Of a DNA stretch of 64,000 bases, positions 7,426-15,114 are shown piece after piece; the stretch's first letter is position 1, and each line of letters begins with the position of its first letter. A program made the translations under genes and the position numbers. The notes beneath the pieces were generated by a model. The model was not told the DNA's origin. It worked only from the letters and a program-made list of their open reading frames with translations, and searched no databases. Source of the DNA: Microbacterium oxydans (lineage in GTDB: Bacteria; Actinomycetota; Actinomycetes; Actinomycetales; Microbacteriaceae). Location of the stretch: positions 3,224,001 through 3,288,000 of the forward strand of contig NZ_CP092891.1 of the NCBI RefSeq assembly GCF_026559675.1, written 5' to 3'.

Positions 7426-8784
7426 TCACGCGGCGGCGGGAACGGCGATCGATGATGTGATGGCCACCGGGGCCGGCGTCTCGACGACGCGGGTCGTCTT
7501 GTCCCACCCGGTCTTACCCCGGATCATCCGGTACAGAGCACCCCAGGCGCAGATGAACGAGAGGTAGTTCATCACGAGGAACGCGTGGCCCATCAGGATG
7601 CACTGGAAGAGGCCGGTGCGACGGTCACGCTTGAAGTACACGATGGTCGTCATGATCGACGGGGCGAAGGTGAGCAGATACCACGCTGTCAGCCCGATGA
7701 CGAGGCTCACCCATCCGTCGATGTAGGAGAACACCGCGCCCGAGTTGGTGATGAATCCGAACAGCGTCCAGTGCCACAGGATTGACCACGGAAGGTCGAA
7801 CAGCCACGGCACAGCCAGATAGGCGGAGATCTCCAGAGCCCGCGCGTTGTTCAGCTGCGGGTCGGCCCAGACATCCTTGATTCGGGATCCGGCCGTCATG
7901 TGGCCCTGGTACCAGCGCCGACGCTGGATGATGAGCTTCTTCAGGCTTTCGACGGCCTGCTGGTCCACCGACGCATGGGGCGTCGTCTCGAGGCTCCACC
8001 CGCGGGTCAACAGGGAGATCGCGAGATCCAGGTCTTCGGTGAGAGACGCCGACCACGGCTTGCCGCCGAGCTGCTCGAGAGCGGACAGCCGTGTGAACTG
8101 CCCGTTACCGCCGAGGCTCACCGTACCCGTCTTGCGACGGCCGAACTGTGTAACAGCCGACATCGACCAGAACTGGAAGTCCTGGAAGCGGGTGAGGAAG
8201 TTGGTGGAACGGTTACGGATGCGGACGGCGAGCTGCAGACCGCCGACCCGCTCGTTCTCGAACAGGGGAAGGATGTGCGAGAGCGCGCCGTCGGAGAGCT
8301 TTCCATCGGCATCCATCACGCAGATGAGCACTCGTGACGGGTCCTGCCCACGCTCGGCAACCATGTCGCGAACCATCTGGTACGCGGCATTGAGCGCTTC
8401 ACCCTTGCCCTGGCGAGCTTCGGGGAGGACGCGACGAAGCACCGTGGTGTTCGCTCCGCCTTCACGTTCGGCGATCGCTGCCGTGTCGTCGTCCGACCCG
8501 TCGTCGATCACGATCACCGTGGAACGCGCTCCGCCGGAGAGGGCCGACACGGTCGCACCGATCACGGCAGCTTCGTTGAGGCACGGGATGAGGAAGTAGA
8601 CGTCGAACGTCTCGGGGTCACCGACGAAGGGGTTCTCGTAGAGAGTGTCGCCCTGAACGCTGAGCTTGACCTTGCCCTTGCGGAGTTCGTGCATTCCGGC
8701 GCCCATGGCGGTGAGGAAGTAGACCAGCGAGAGGCAGATGACGATCGCCGCGACGGCGTTGAGTACTGCGAAGAGGATCTCCAT
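7426..8784 (-). CDS. Membrane glycosyltransferase family 2, exosortase-associated type
   Basis: 452 residues. An N-terminal membrane segment (about 5-28) precedes a GT-A domain with the order FLIPCLNEA, VIDDGSDD, VMDADG (DxD), GGNGQFTR, TEDLDLAISL and QRRRWYQG. This is the complete processive GT2 set seen in hyaluronan, chitin and poly-GlcNAc synthases. Three or four membrane helices follow (about 320-425), with an Ala/Pro/Val-rich tail. It should polymerise or transfer sugar from a UDP-sugar across the membrane. It lies 9 nt downstream of an exosortase-like gene; exosortase next to a GT2 enzyme is an established pairing in some Gram-positives. The nearby UDP-GlcNAc 2-epimerase suggests ManNAc or GlcNAc as substrate, which is inference. 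Confidence 0.9.
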   Translation of the reverse strand: MEILFAVLNAVAAIVICLSLVYFLTAMGAGMHELRKGKVKLSVQGDTLYENPFVGDPETFDVYFLIPCLNEAAVIGATVSALSGGARSTVIVIDDGSDDDTAAIAEREGGANTTVLRRVLPEARQGKGEALNAAYQMVRDMVAERGQDPSRVLICVMDADGKLSDGALSHILPLFENERVGGLQLAVRIRNRSTNFLTRFQDFQFWSMSAVTQFGRRKTGTVSLGGNGQFTRLSALEQLGGKPWSASLTEDLDLAISLLTRGWSLETTPHASVDQQAVESLKKLIIQRRRWYQGHMTAGSRIKDVWADPQLNNARALEISAYLAVPWLFDLPWSILWHWTLFGFITNSGAVFSYIDGWVSLVIGLTAWYLLTFAPSIMTTIVYFKRDRRTGLFQCILMGHAFLVMNYLSFICAWGALYRMIRGKTGWDKTTRVVETPAPVAITSSIAVPAAA

Positions 8785-8793
8785 GGCGGGGCC

Positions 8794-9411
8794 TCAGCTC
8801 TGCGCCATCTGGGTGCGGTGCCCTCGGAGCGAACCGAGGATCACGACACGGAAGAAGAGGAACAGGCAGCCGGCCAGACCGAACAGCATCAGGAAGCTTC
8901 CGGCGAGGCTGTGCGCCCATTCGAACGCTCCCCGGCCGTAGGTGCCGAGCACGAAGCCGAGCATCAGCAGTCGGACCTGGTTCAAGAGAAGGAGTGCGGC
9001 CACGGCGATGGTCGTGGCGGTGAAGACGCGCAGCAGACCCATCCGCGGGATGGCCGTGAGCAGGCCGCCCACCATGATGACCGGGCCGAGATAGAGGGCG
9101 ATCGCGCATTCGATGGTGACGCGCAGCGCCCACCAGGTGTCGCCGACGCCGAACGCGACCGCCGGCTCACCCTGCGAGGTGGCCCGCAGTGCCTCGTCAG
9201 CGAAGACGATCGGGAAGATCTGAGACGCCAGGTCCGTCTCGAACAGGCGGATGGACCGCTCGGAGATCATCACGTACAGACCGAACGCGACCATCGCGAG
9301 AGCGATGAGGACTCGGGCGATGCGCAACAGGATGTGCGCACGGGGCGGCTTGCGGAGTTCCCTCCGGCGGGCGGCGAAGGATCTACGCCGCGGTTCTGCG
9401 ATGGTGCTCAT
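8794..9411 (-). CDS. Exosortase/archaeosortase-family membrane protein
   Basis: 205 residues with a good ribosome binding site (GGGAG) before ATG. After a basic N-terminus there are about four hydrophobic stretches. The residues expected for exosortase catalysis are present in order: Cys in VTIECAIALY, Arg in LLLLNQVRLLML (N-x-x-R), and His in GAFEWAHSLAG. Exosortases are membrane cysteine proteases/transpeptidases that process proteins with a short motif, a transmembrane helix and a basic C-terminal tail. The gene sits between a GT2 gene and a small gene for a C-terminally anchored peptide. No PEP-CTERM protein is seen here. Candidate substrates are the 72-aa peptide and the surface protein at 12327-13275. 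The family call rests on motif order only. Confidence 0.72.
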   Translation of the reverse strand: MSTIAEPRRRSFAARRRELRKPPRAHILLRIARVLIALAMVAFGLYVMISERSIRLFETDLASQIFPIVFADEALRATSQGEPAVAFGVGDTWWALRVTIECAIALYLGPVIMVGGLLTAIPRMGLLRVFTATTIAVAALLLLNQVRLLMLGFVLGTYGRGAFEWAHSLAGSFLMLFGLAGCLFLFFRVVILGSLRGHRTQMAQS

Positions 9412-9444
9412 TTCAATCTCCCTACAGATCGATCGATGAAGGTG

Positions 9445-9468
9445 TCCGCGGCGTACCCCCGCCGCGGA
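9445..9468 (-). terminator. 9-bp hairpin between small surface peptide and exosortase-like gene
   Basis: Arms 9445-9453 (TCCGCGGCG) and 9460-9468 pair exactly with a 6-nt loop, immediately after the stop of the 72-aa gene and about 30 nt before the exosortase-like start. No T-run. It may act as a partial terminator or mRNA processing site that gives more peptide than enzyme. Confidence 0.5.
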
Positions 9469-9477
9469 ATGGATTCG

Positions 9478-9696
9478 TCAGGCGACGTCGTCGTGGGCGA
9501 TGGCTCGACGACGGACGAGCCGCGTGCGCAGAACGGCGAGACCCGCGAGGAGCAGCACGAGGCCGGTGATCGCGATTCCGAAGCTGCTGGCGCCCGTCTG
9601 GGCGAGGACGACCGTGCCGGCGATGCCGCCGACGATCGGTGTGCCGATCTCATACATCTGTGCCTGCTTCCCGCCCGAGCCATCTTGACTGGGCAT
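9478..9696 (-). CDS. Small C-terminally anchored surface peptide (LAxTG-like)
   Basis: Up to 72 residues: a short polar N-terminus, then MYEIGTPIVGGIAGTVV, LAQTGASS, a hydrophobic helix (about 42-58) and a basic RTRLVRRR tail. LAQTG plus helix plus arginines is the layout of a sortase E-type signal. Standing first in an exosortase-like operon, it could equally be that enzyme's substrate. There is no cleavable signal peptide. The ATG at 9696 lies inside a CATCTAATATTT motif and has no ribosome binding site. An internal ATG at 9654 (MYEIG...) is a possible alternative start. Translation start and export route are uncertain. Confidence 0.6.
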   Translation of the reverse strand: MPSQDGSGGKQAQMYEIGTPIVGGIAGTVVLAQTGASSFGIAITGLVLLLAGLAVLRTRLVRRRAIAHDDVA

Positions 9697-9705
9697 CTAA
9701 TATTT
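9694..9705. promoter_or_regulatory. CATCTAATATTT motif, copy overlapping the small peptide start
   Basis: Exact copy of the island motif; its CAT is the reverse complement of the ATG at 9696. A second copy lies 57 bp away in the same divergent intergenic region between the peptide/exosortase operon and the epimerase gene. Confidence 0.5.
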
Positions 9706-9750
9706 CTTTCAGGAGTTCAGTGTGCCATACTAATTATGTAGTCGCAACAT

Positions 9751-9762
9751 AATCTAATATTT
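9751..9762. promoter_or_regulatory. AATCTAATATTT motif upstream of the epimerase gene
   Basis: Same orientation as the copy at 9694-9705, spaced 57 bp from it and about 42 bp before the GTG of the epimerase gene. The segment between the copies is AT-rich (CATACTAATTATGTAGTCGC) and probably contains both divergent promoters. Proposed GntR operator. Confidence 0.5.
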
Positions 9763-9803
9763 AAGCGCGACAGGCACTGTACATCGAACCACTGGAGGAA
9801 GTT

Positions 9804-10937
9804 GTGAGCAAGGACATCGCGGTAGTTCTGGGGACGCGCCCGGAGATCATCAAGCTCGCCGGCATCATCACCGAACTCGGTGATCGCGCCCGCGTGATCC
9901 ACACCGGTCAGCACTACGACCACGAGCTCTCCGGGCAATTCATGGAGCAGCTCGGGCTGGGTGCCCCTGACGTCGTGCTCGAGGGCATCGGCGGAGCCGA
10001 TCGCAGCACCCAGATCGCCACGGCCATCCGGGCGCTCGGAGACGAGTTCCGCCGCAATCGCCCGGCAGCGGTCATCGTGCAGGGCGATACGAACGCCGTG
10101 TCGGCCGGAGCGCAGGCCGCCAACTACGCAGGCATCCCGGTCATCCACGTCGAGGCGGGGCTGCGCTCCTACGACCGCGCGATGCCTGAGGAGCTCAATC
10201 GCCTCATCACCGGTGTGCTCGCCGACGTGCACTGCGCCGCCACGACGCACAACCGGGAGAACCTCCTCGCCGAGGGGGTCGACCCGCGTCGGATCGCCGT
10301 CACGGGCAACACGATCGTCGAGGCCACGCTGTCCTCGCTCGAGAACGGCGACGGCATGGTCGAGAAGCACTTCCCGGGTGACGACGAGCGCCCCGAGTCC
10401 TTCGTGCTCGCGACCATCCACCGTCCGGAGAACACCGATACCGAGCCGGCGCTACGGCGAGTACTGCAGGGCCTGGTCGACATCGATGCACCGGTGGTGT
10501 TCGCCATCCACCCCCGCACCCGCGCGGCGATCGAGCGCTTCGAACTCACGACGTACCTCGACCACCTCATCGTGATCGACTCTCCCGGCCACGCCGACTT
10601 CCTCGACCTGGCCCTGTGCGCCGACCTTCTCGTCTCCGATTCCGGTGGCGTACAGGAAGAATGCACCGTACTGAAGCGTCCGCTCCTCGTGATCCGCCGC
10701 AGCACCGAGCGCCCGGAATCCGTCGAGGCCGGGTTCGCGTCCCTCATCACGCCGGATCAGGACATCGCAGCGGCGGCCAACGCAGTGCTCGCAGACTCGG
10801 AGTACCAGCATCGGCTCGCGGAGACGCCGTCCCCCTATGGGGACGGAAGTGCGAGCACGTCCATCGCCGGGATCGCACGGCGCATCGCCGACGGCGCCGA
10901 CGCGCAGGCGAGTGTTCTCGGCCGCGAAGCCGCCTAG
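9804..10937 (+). CDS. wecB: UDP-N-acetylglucosamine 2-epimerase (non-hydrolysing)
   Basis: 377 residues, the normal length. GTG start with GGAGGAAG upstream. Family motifs are all visible: [10 protein letters not shown] at the N-terminus, [47 protein letters not shown] and SDSGGVQEE. It interconverts UDP-GlcNAc and UDP-ManNAc in the cytoplasm, supplying ManNAc for cell-wall polymers or exopolysaccharide. It is the only precursor-sugar enzyme in the island and faces the exosortase/GT2 operon across a shared regulatory region, so the GT2 product may contain ManNAc. Its stop overlaps the stop of the convergent GntR-GntR fusion gene. Confidence 0.93.
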   Translation: MSKDIAVVLGTRPEIIKLAGIITELGDRARVIHTGQHYDHELSGQFMEQLGLGAPDVVLEGIGGADRSTQIATAIRALGDEFRRNRPAAVIVQGDTNAVSAGAQAANYAGIPVIHVEAGLRSYDRAMPEELNRLITGVLADVHCAATTHNRENLLAEGVDPRRIAVTGNTIVEATLSSLENGDGMVEKHFPGDDERPESFVLATIHRPENTDTEPALRRVLQGLVDIDAPVVFAIHPRTRAAIERFELTTYLDHLIVIDSPGHADFLDLALCADLLVSDSGGVQEECTVLKRPLLVIRRSTERPESVEAGFASLITPDQDIAAAANAVLADSEYQHRLAETPSPYGDGSASTSIAGIARRIADGADAQASVLGREAA

Positions 10938-12226
10938 CCGCCGGCCCGCAGCGCATTGGCGCTGCATCGAAGGAGCTGGCTGGTGAGGACGGCGGCCTCC
11001 GCGCCATCGGCACGGCGCACCGCCGCCCCCATCCGCTCCCCATAGTCCGCGATCCGAGTCACGTCTCCGGTCAGCGTCACCCCCACGTCTTTGTACAGCC
11101 AGGGGGTGATGCTGGCCATGAGTGCGTTGAGCGTTGCATTTTCACTCACCTCGCCGAGCTGGAGGAGCGCCGCGGAGAAGCAGGAGATGGCGGCGCCGAA
11201 GTCGCCCAGCGTGGCACCGTCCCGCATGGCGTCGTAGTGCTCGATGAGGAGCGTGCGCGCATCGTCTCCCATGTGCGGGATCACAGTGCACAGCGCCAGA
11301 TCACTGAAGATCGCCAGCGCCTCGAGCGCCTCCCCGAGTCGGTACGGATCGAAGGCAGGGAGAAGCGCCTGTCGGCCGGCGAGCATCTCGACGACCCCTA
11401 TCATCTCCAGCCGGTTGAGCGCTTCCTTCACCGGGGTGCGGGAGACGCCGAGCCAGGTCATCAGGTCATCCTCCCGAAGGTGGTCCCCCGCGGTCAGCGT
11501 GCCGTCCGCGAGCGCGTCGAGGATCGACGCGTACACCTGATCGCGCAATAACTTGCGCGGGATGCTGCGCCCAGCTTGCAACGGCCTCGAAGGGGGCGGT
11601 GCCAGCACCTGATCACGCCATGCTCGCATCGCCGCGTCCGCTCGCTCTCCGTCGCGCTCCACGATGGCAGCGACCAGATCATCGTGCGTGGCAGGGTCCA
11701 TGCCGATCTCCTGGACGACCGCGGGAAGCACCGCTTCAGCCCATCGCAGGTGCTCGCAGATCGCACATGCCGCACGATCCAACGTGCGATTCCGCGCGGT
11801 TGCGACGATGTCGCGCAGCGCGCCCCCGACCTCGAGCGCACTGACGCGCCCGCCGTCATCAGCCGCGGTTCGTCGAGACCCGCTCCCGGGCATCGATGCC
11901 GCAGATGTGGATGGCAGAGGAGAGCCGAGGCTTGCGCGGGCCATGTACTGGAGGACCACGAGGGCATCGACCGTCGTGCGACGTGACGGTCGAGAGACCC
12001 GTGTGCCCTTCTGTGGCAGAACCTCGACGAACCCCTCCCGCGCCAGCATGCCCACTGCCTCGTGCACCGGAGCGCGGGAGACCCCGGCTCGCGCAGCGAT
12101 GTCCTCTTCATTTAGTGATGCGCCAGGGGCAAGACAACCACTGACAATATCGGCGCGTAGCGCGGCATAGACCTCCTCTCTGAGGAGTGGGCGGACAAGA
12201 TGTTGGGGAGTCGTCGGCACTGGCAC
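10934..12226 (-). CDS. Tandem GntR-GntR fusion regulator
   Basis: 430 residues from GTG at 12226, chosen because [18 protein letters not shown] matches the starts of the other GntR paralogues; an ATG at 12253 would add nine residues. It contains two complete regulators in series. The first winged helix (about 10-85, with [15 protein letters not shown]) is followed by a degenerate, shortened helical domain. The second winged helix (about 220-290, [35 protein letters not shown]) is followed by a fuller FCD-like domain. GntR proteins normally have one DNA-binding domain and dimerise, so this would be a covalent pseudo-dimer able to contact two half-sites. There is no Shine-Dalgarno; TATGAT lies about 7 nt upstream of the GTG, suggesting a leaderless mRNA. 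Confidence 0.85.
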   Translation of the reverse strand: MPVPTTPQHLVRPLLREEVYAALRADIVSGCLAPGASLNEEDIAARAGVSRAPVHEAVGMLAREGFVEVLPQKGTRVSRPSRRTTVDALVVLQYMARASLGSPLPSTSAASMPGSGSRRTAADDGGRVSALEVGGALRDIVATARNRTLDRAACAICEHLRWAEAVLPAVVQEIGMDPATHDDLVAAIVERDGERADAAMRAWRDQVLAPPPSRPLQAGRSIPRKLLRDQVYASILDALADGTLTAGDHLREDDLMTWLGVSRTPVKEALNRLEMIGVVEMLAGRQALLPAFDPYRLGEALEALAIFSDLALCTVIPHMGDDARTLLIEHYDAMRDGATLGDFGAAISCFSAALLQLGEVSENATLNALMASITPWLYKDVGVTLTGDVTRIADYGERMGAAVRRADGAEAAVLTSQLLRCSANALRAGG

Positions 12227-12280
12227 AGAAATATCATATGGTTTGATAGTCAAGCGCTGGCGTCCTCATGACACGCCGAA

Positions 12281-12310
12281 GAGGGCGAGCTCCCCGGGGA
12301 ACCCGCCCTC
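12281..12310 (-). terminator. Hairpin downstream of the surface protein gene
   Basis: Arms 12281-12287 (GAGGGCG) and 12304-12310 pair, with an inner CCCCGGGG palindrome and a small bulge between. It lies 17 nt after the surface protein stop and upstream of the fusion regulator gene. Confidence 0.55.
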
Positions 12311-12326
12311 GACTCAACCTCGCGGC

Positions 12327-13275
12327 TTAGGCGGCGGTGGTCTTCTTGCGGTTGCGGATGGCGATGACGGTGCCGGCGATGGCGAACAGGGCGATGCCTG
12401 CACCACCGGCGAGGGTGGGGTCGATGACCGGGCTGTTCAGCGGGTCAGCGATGATGATCGAGACGTTGTCGGTCGTCGTGGTGCCGTCGGTCGCGGTCTG
12501 CGTCGCGGTGATCTTGATCGGACCGTCCGGCAGGTTCACGCCCACCGTGCAGGACCATGCACCGCTCGAGACCGTCGCACGGCACAGCTCGGTACCGGCG
12601 TCATCGGTGAGGATGACCTCCGCGCCCTCGTCACCCGTGCCCGTGATCGTCGGGTTACGGGTATCCGACACCTCACCATCGACCGGACCCGTGATGTCAA
12701 CGGGGACGACGGCGCCGGGGATCGTGACCGGCTGCACGGTGTAGTACGAAAGCGAGAGTCGGCCGTGGAATCGTGTGGGATCGGTGCCTGGCTCATACCA
12801 GGCCCAGTCGCCGAGGAAGCGCCCAGTGCCTGCGTCGCTGATGACCCCGTCGGAGCCAACACTGATGTCAGGTGCTACAGCACAATCGACGGGGGCGATA
12901 GTCGGTTCGTCGGGAGTGCCGCTTCGGAACTTAGCGCCGAGACACTGGCCAGCGAAGAGCCCGTCAAGGATGTAGACCTTTCCCGTCTCCCCGAGCTGGG
13001 GGAACGCGACCTTGTCACCCCGGGTGAGGTTCGTGCTGCTGTTACTCAACTCGCCGAAGGAATTGAACCAGTGGGCCTTGTGGTTGTCCGGAAACGCGGA
13101 GAAGTAGTAGATAAGGTCTCCGACGAGCATGTCCTGGGTGGCGTTTGTGCTCGCGGTTGCGGTGGGCTTGACCGTCGTGGGTTCGGCGGCGTTGGCGGGC
13201 AGGGCGAAGGCGCCCAGTGCCGCGGTCGCGAGCCCGATGCCCGATGCCCGCGACGATCTTCGTGAACTTGTTCAC
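12327..13275 (-). pseudogene. Ig-like surface protein with signal peptide frameshifted by a 7-bp tandem duplication
   Basis: Translation should begin at GTG 13275 (AAAGGAAC upstream): VNKFTKIVAGIG. In the present sequence the frame then breaks. Removing one of two tandem 7-bp units at 13233-13246 restores a classic signal peptide, MNKFTKIVAGIGLATAALG followed by AFALPANAAEPTTV, fused in frame to a protein of 313 residues. The body has an N-terminal domain of about 150 residues with several aromatic residues and cysteines, then one bacterial Ig-like domain (TRNPTITGTGDEGAEVILTD). The C-terminus has PVIDPTLAGGAG, a hydrophobic helix and RNRKK. There is no LPxTG, so the anchor may be an exosortase-type signal. 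As read, an internal ATG at 13130 would give a 267-residue form without a signal peptide. The gene is either inactivated or in the OFF phase. It is transcribed after the GntR gene ending at 13305. Confidence 0.82.
13233..13246. repeat. 7-bp tandem duplication in a signal-peptide coding region
   Basis: CCCGATG occurs twice back to back (13233-13239, 13240-13246) and is followed by CCCG. A unit of seven is not a multiple of three, so gaining or losing one copy switches the reading frame after about codon 12 of the surface protein. Confidence 0.9.
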
Positions 13276-13304
13276 AGTGATTGTTCCTTTGATTGGTGGG
13301 GTGG

Positions 13305-14048
13305 TCACTGCACAGCACGCAGAGCGAGCCCTGCAGCCTCGACAGCAGTGGTGTTCGGGGTCGGATAGGCCGATACCCCATTGCGCGGCGAGGTGACGCC
13401 GGCAAGCGCAGAGATGTACCGACCGAGGTGCTGGTCGGCGATGGCCGCATCGCCGCGATGTGCAGCGTCGATGGCGGCATCGATCAAGGTGTGTCGCTCG
13501 TCGTCGGACGACGAGACGTCGAGGCCGTGGGCGCGGAGCACCTCGGGCTGAAAGAAGATCCGGATCGGGGTGATCAGCTCGAGCAGCACGTAGCCGGCGA
13601 CGCGGTTGACGCCGCTCTCGACGATCGCCGACGCAAGGTCGAGGAACAGCTGCACATCGGCACAGCAGTTTGACCCCGGGGCGACGCGAGCCATGGGAGC
13701 GCTGAGCGCCGCGACATCGAGCCGTGGGTCGACGAGCACGAGTCGCACCAGACGCCCGGTGACCTCGAGGCGGTCGCGGATGTCATCCGCGTCCCACTCC
13801 GCGATCTGCGTGCGGCTGTTGCGCACCACCTCGACGAAGCGGGTGGCCGCCAGACGGAGCAGCGCCTCACGTACGGGTGTGCGGGAGACACCGAACTCCT
13901 CAGCGATCGAATCAACGTTTAGCCGCTGACCGGGCTGATAGCGCATCGCGATGATGTCGCCCAAGACGCGCACGAAGATCGAGTCGCCAAGGACGTTCTT
14001 GTCGATCGCACGGTTACTCACCGGCGATGTGACGGATGACCTCAACAA
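13305..14048 (-). CDS. GntR-family transcriptional regulator 5
   Basis: 247 residues from TTG at 14048, with GAGGAG 5 nt upstream. The winged helix at about residues 24-90 contains GQRLNVDSIAEEFGVSRTPVREALLRL; the remainder is a helical FCD-like domain. It is more distant from the other four and lacks their MPVPTT-type start. The surface protein starts 30 nt downstream, so the two genes form an operon and the regulator probably controls that protein. Two identical 15-bp direct repeats containing CATCTAATATTT lie 25-92 nt upstream of its start. Confidence 0.85.
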   Translation of the reverse strand: MLRSSVTSPVSNRAIDKNVLGDSIFVRVLGDIIAMRYQPGQRLNVDSIAEEFGVSRTPVREALLRLAATRFVEVVRNSRTQIAEWDADDIRDRLEVTGRLVRLVLVDPRLDVAALSAPMARVAPGSNCCADVQLFLDLASAIVESGVNRVAGYVLLELITPIRIFFQPEVLRAHGLDVSSSDDERHTLIDAAIDAAHRGDAAIADQHLGRYISALAGVTSPRNGVSAYPTPNTTAVEAAGLALRAVQ

Positions 14049-14072
14049 CGCGACTCCTCACTCAGGCCCTCT

Positions 14073-14140
14073 GCTCATCTAATATTTGTGATACAAAGCA
14101 TGTCACAACGATCATTTAATCGCAAGCTCATCTAATATTT
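14073..14140. promoter_or_regulatory. Two direct repeats of GCTCATCTAATATTT
   Basis: Exact 15-bp copies at 14073-14087 and 14126-14140, spaced 53 bp (about five helical turns), in the AT-rich gap between GntR 5 and the divergent PhzF-like gene. Same-face spacing and identity suggest a cooperative operator controlling the GntR 5/surface protein operon. Confidence 0.6.
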
Positions 14141-14200
14141 ATTCTTTGGATCATCGTCATCAGCGCTCGCCAGATCGCTGTCCCGCCGTACGATCTCGAT

Positions 14201-15043
14201 ATGGAACGCCGCTTTCGACAGGTCGATGTGTTCGGCGACGGAACCTGCACCGGCAACCCCGTCGCGGTGGTGCTCGATGCGGAAGGGCTCGACGACGACG
14301 AGCTCCGACGCTTCTCGGTGTGGTCGAACCTGTCCGAGTGCACGTTCGTGCTGCCGCCGACGACCCCGGATGCGGACTACCGCGTGCGGATCTTCAGCCT
14401 CCACACCGAATTCCCCTTCGCCGGTCACCCCACACTCGGCACTGCACGGGCATGGCTGGACGCTGGCGGGGTGCCCTCCGACCCGACACTGCTCGTGCAG
14501 GAATGCGCGGCCGGCCTGATCCCCATCCGCATCGACGCCGAGCTTCTCGCGTTCCGCTCCCCGCCTCGCACGCGGTCGGGCACCGTCGCGCCCGAGGACC
14601 TTGCCGCAGTCATCGGCATCCTCGGCGTCGACCCTGCGCGCGTGGTCGGCGCCGAATGGCTCGACAACGGCCCCGGCTGGGTCGGCGTGCTCCTGGACAG
14701 CGCGGATACCGTCCTCGCTCTGCGCCCCGACGCATCCCGCCACCCTGGCCGCTGGGACATCGGCGTAATCGGCCCGCACTCCCCCGGCGCGGAAGCATCG
14801 TTCGAGGTGAGGGCCTTCTTCACCGAGGGAGACGAACCGCTTCGCGAAGACCCGGTCACCGGGAGCCTGAACGGCGCCGCTGCCGAATGGCTGCTCGCCA
14901 CAGGCCGCGCCACCGCCCCGTACCTCAGTGGCCAAGGAACAGCGATGGGCCGCCGCGGCCGAGTTCGCATCGACCAGGATGGGGCGGGCGTCTGGGTCGG
15001 CGGACGAGCGAACGTGGTCATCTCGGGCTCGGTCATCATCTAG
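14201..15043 (+). CDS. PhzF-family isomerase/epimerase
   Basis: 280 residues, full length. Hallmarks: QVDVFGDGTCTGNPVAVV at the N-terminus, LSECTFV with the presumed catalytic Glu46, FPFAGHPTLGTA, and EDPVTGSLNGAAAEW in the second half. PhzF-like proteins use a glutamate to isomerise or epimerise small acids; outside phenazine clusters their substrates are mostly unknown. There are no other phenazine genes here. ATG 14201 has no ribosome binding site, but TACGAT ends 6 nt before it, so translation is probably leaderless. The gene ends at a strong hairpin. Confidence 0.88.
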   Translation: MERRFRQVDVFGDGTCTGNPVAVVLDAEGLDDDELRRFSVWSNLSECTFVLPPTTPDADYRVRIFSLHTEFPFAGHPTLGTARAWLDAGGVPSDPTLLVQECAAGLIPIRIDAELLAFRSPPRTRSGTVAPEDLAAVIGILGVDPARVVGAEWLDNGPGWVGVLLDSADTVLALRPDASRHPGRWDIGVIGPHSPGAEASFEVRAFFTEGDEPLREDPVTGSLNGAAAEWLLATGRATAPYLSGQGTAMGRRGRVRIDQDGAGVWVGGRANVVISGSVII

Positions 15044-15056
15044 AGCCCCTGGACGG

Positions 15057-15098
15057 CGGTTCGATCCGGACGTCGCGACAGGCATCCGGATCGAACCG
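15057..15098. terminator. Bidirectional terminator between PhzF-like gene and ABC permease
   Basis: Arms 15057-15069 (CGGTTCGATCCGG) and 15086-15098 pair perfectly with a 16-nt loop. The + side continues TTCCTTCC. It lies between convergent genes, 13 nt after the PhzF-like stop. Confidence 0.75.
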
Positions 15099-15114
15099 TT
15101 CCTTCCGCTCAGAT

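Noticed and set aside
14073..14140. CRISPR array
   Set aside because: Only two 15-bp repeats at this locus and no cas genes; the repeats fit a regulatory site better.
14201..15043. Phenazine biosynthesis
   Set aside because: PhzF-like proteins are widespread without phenazine clusters, and no other phz gene is present.
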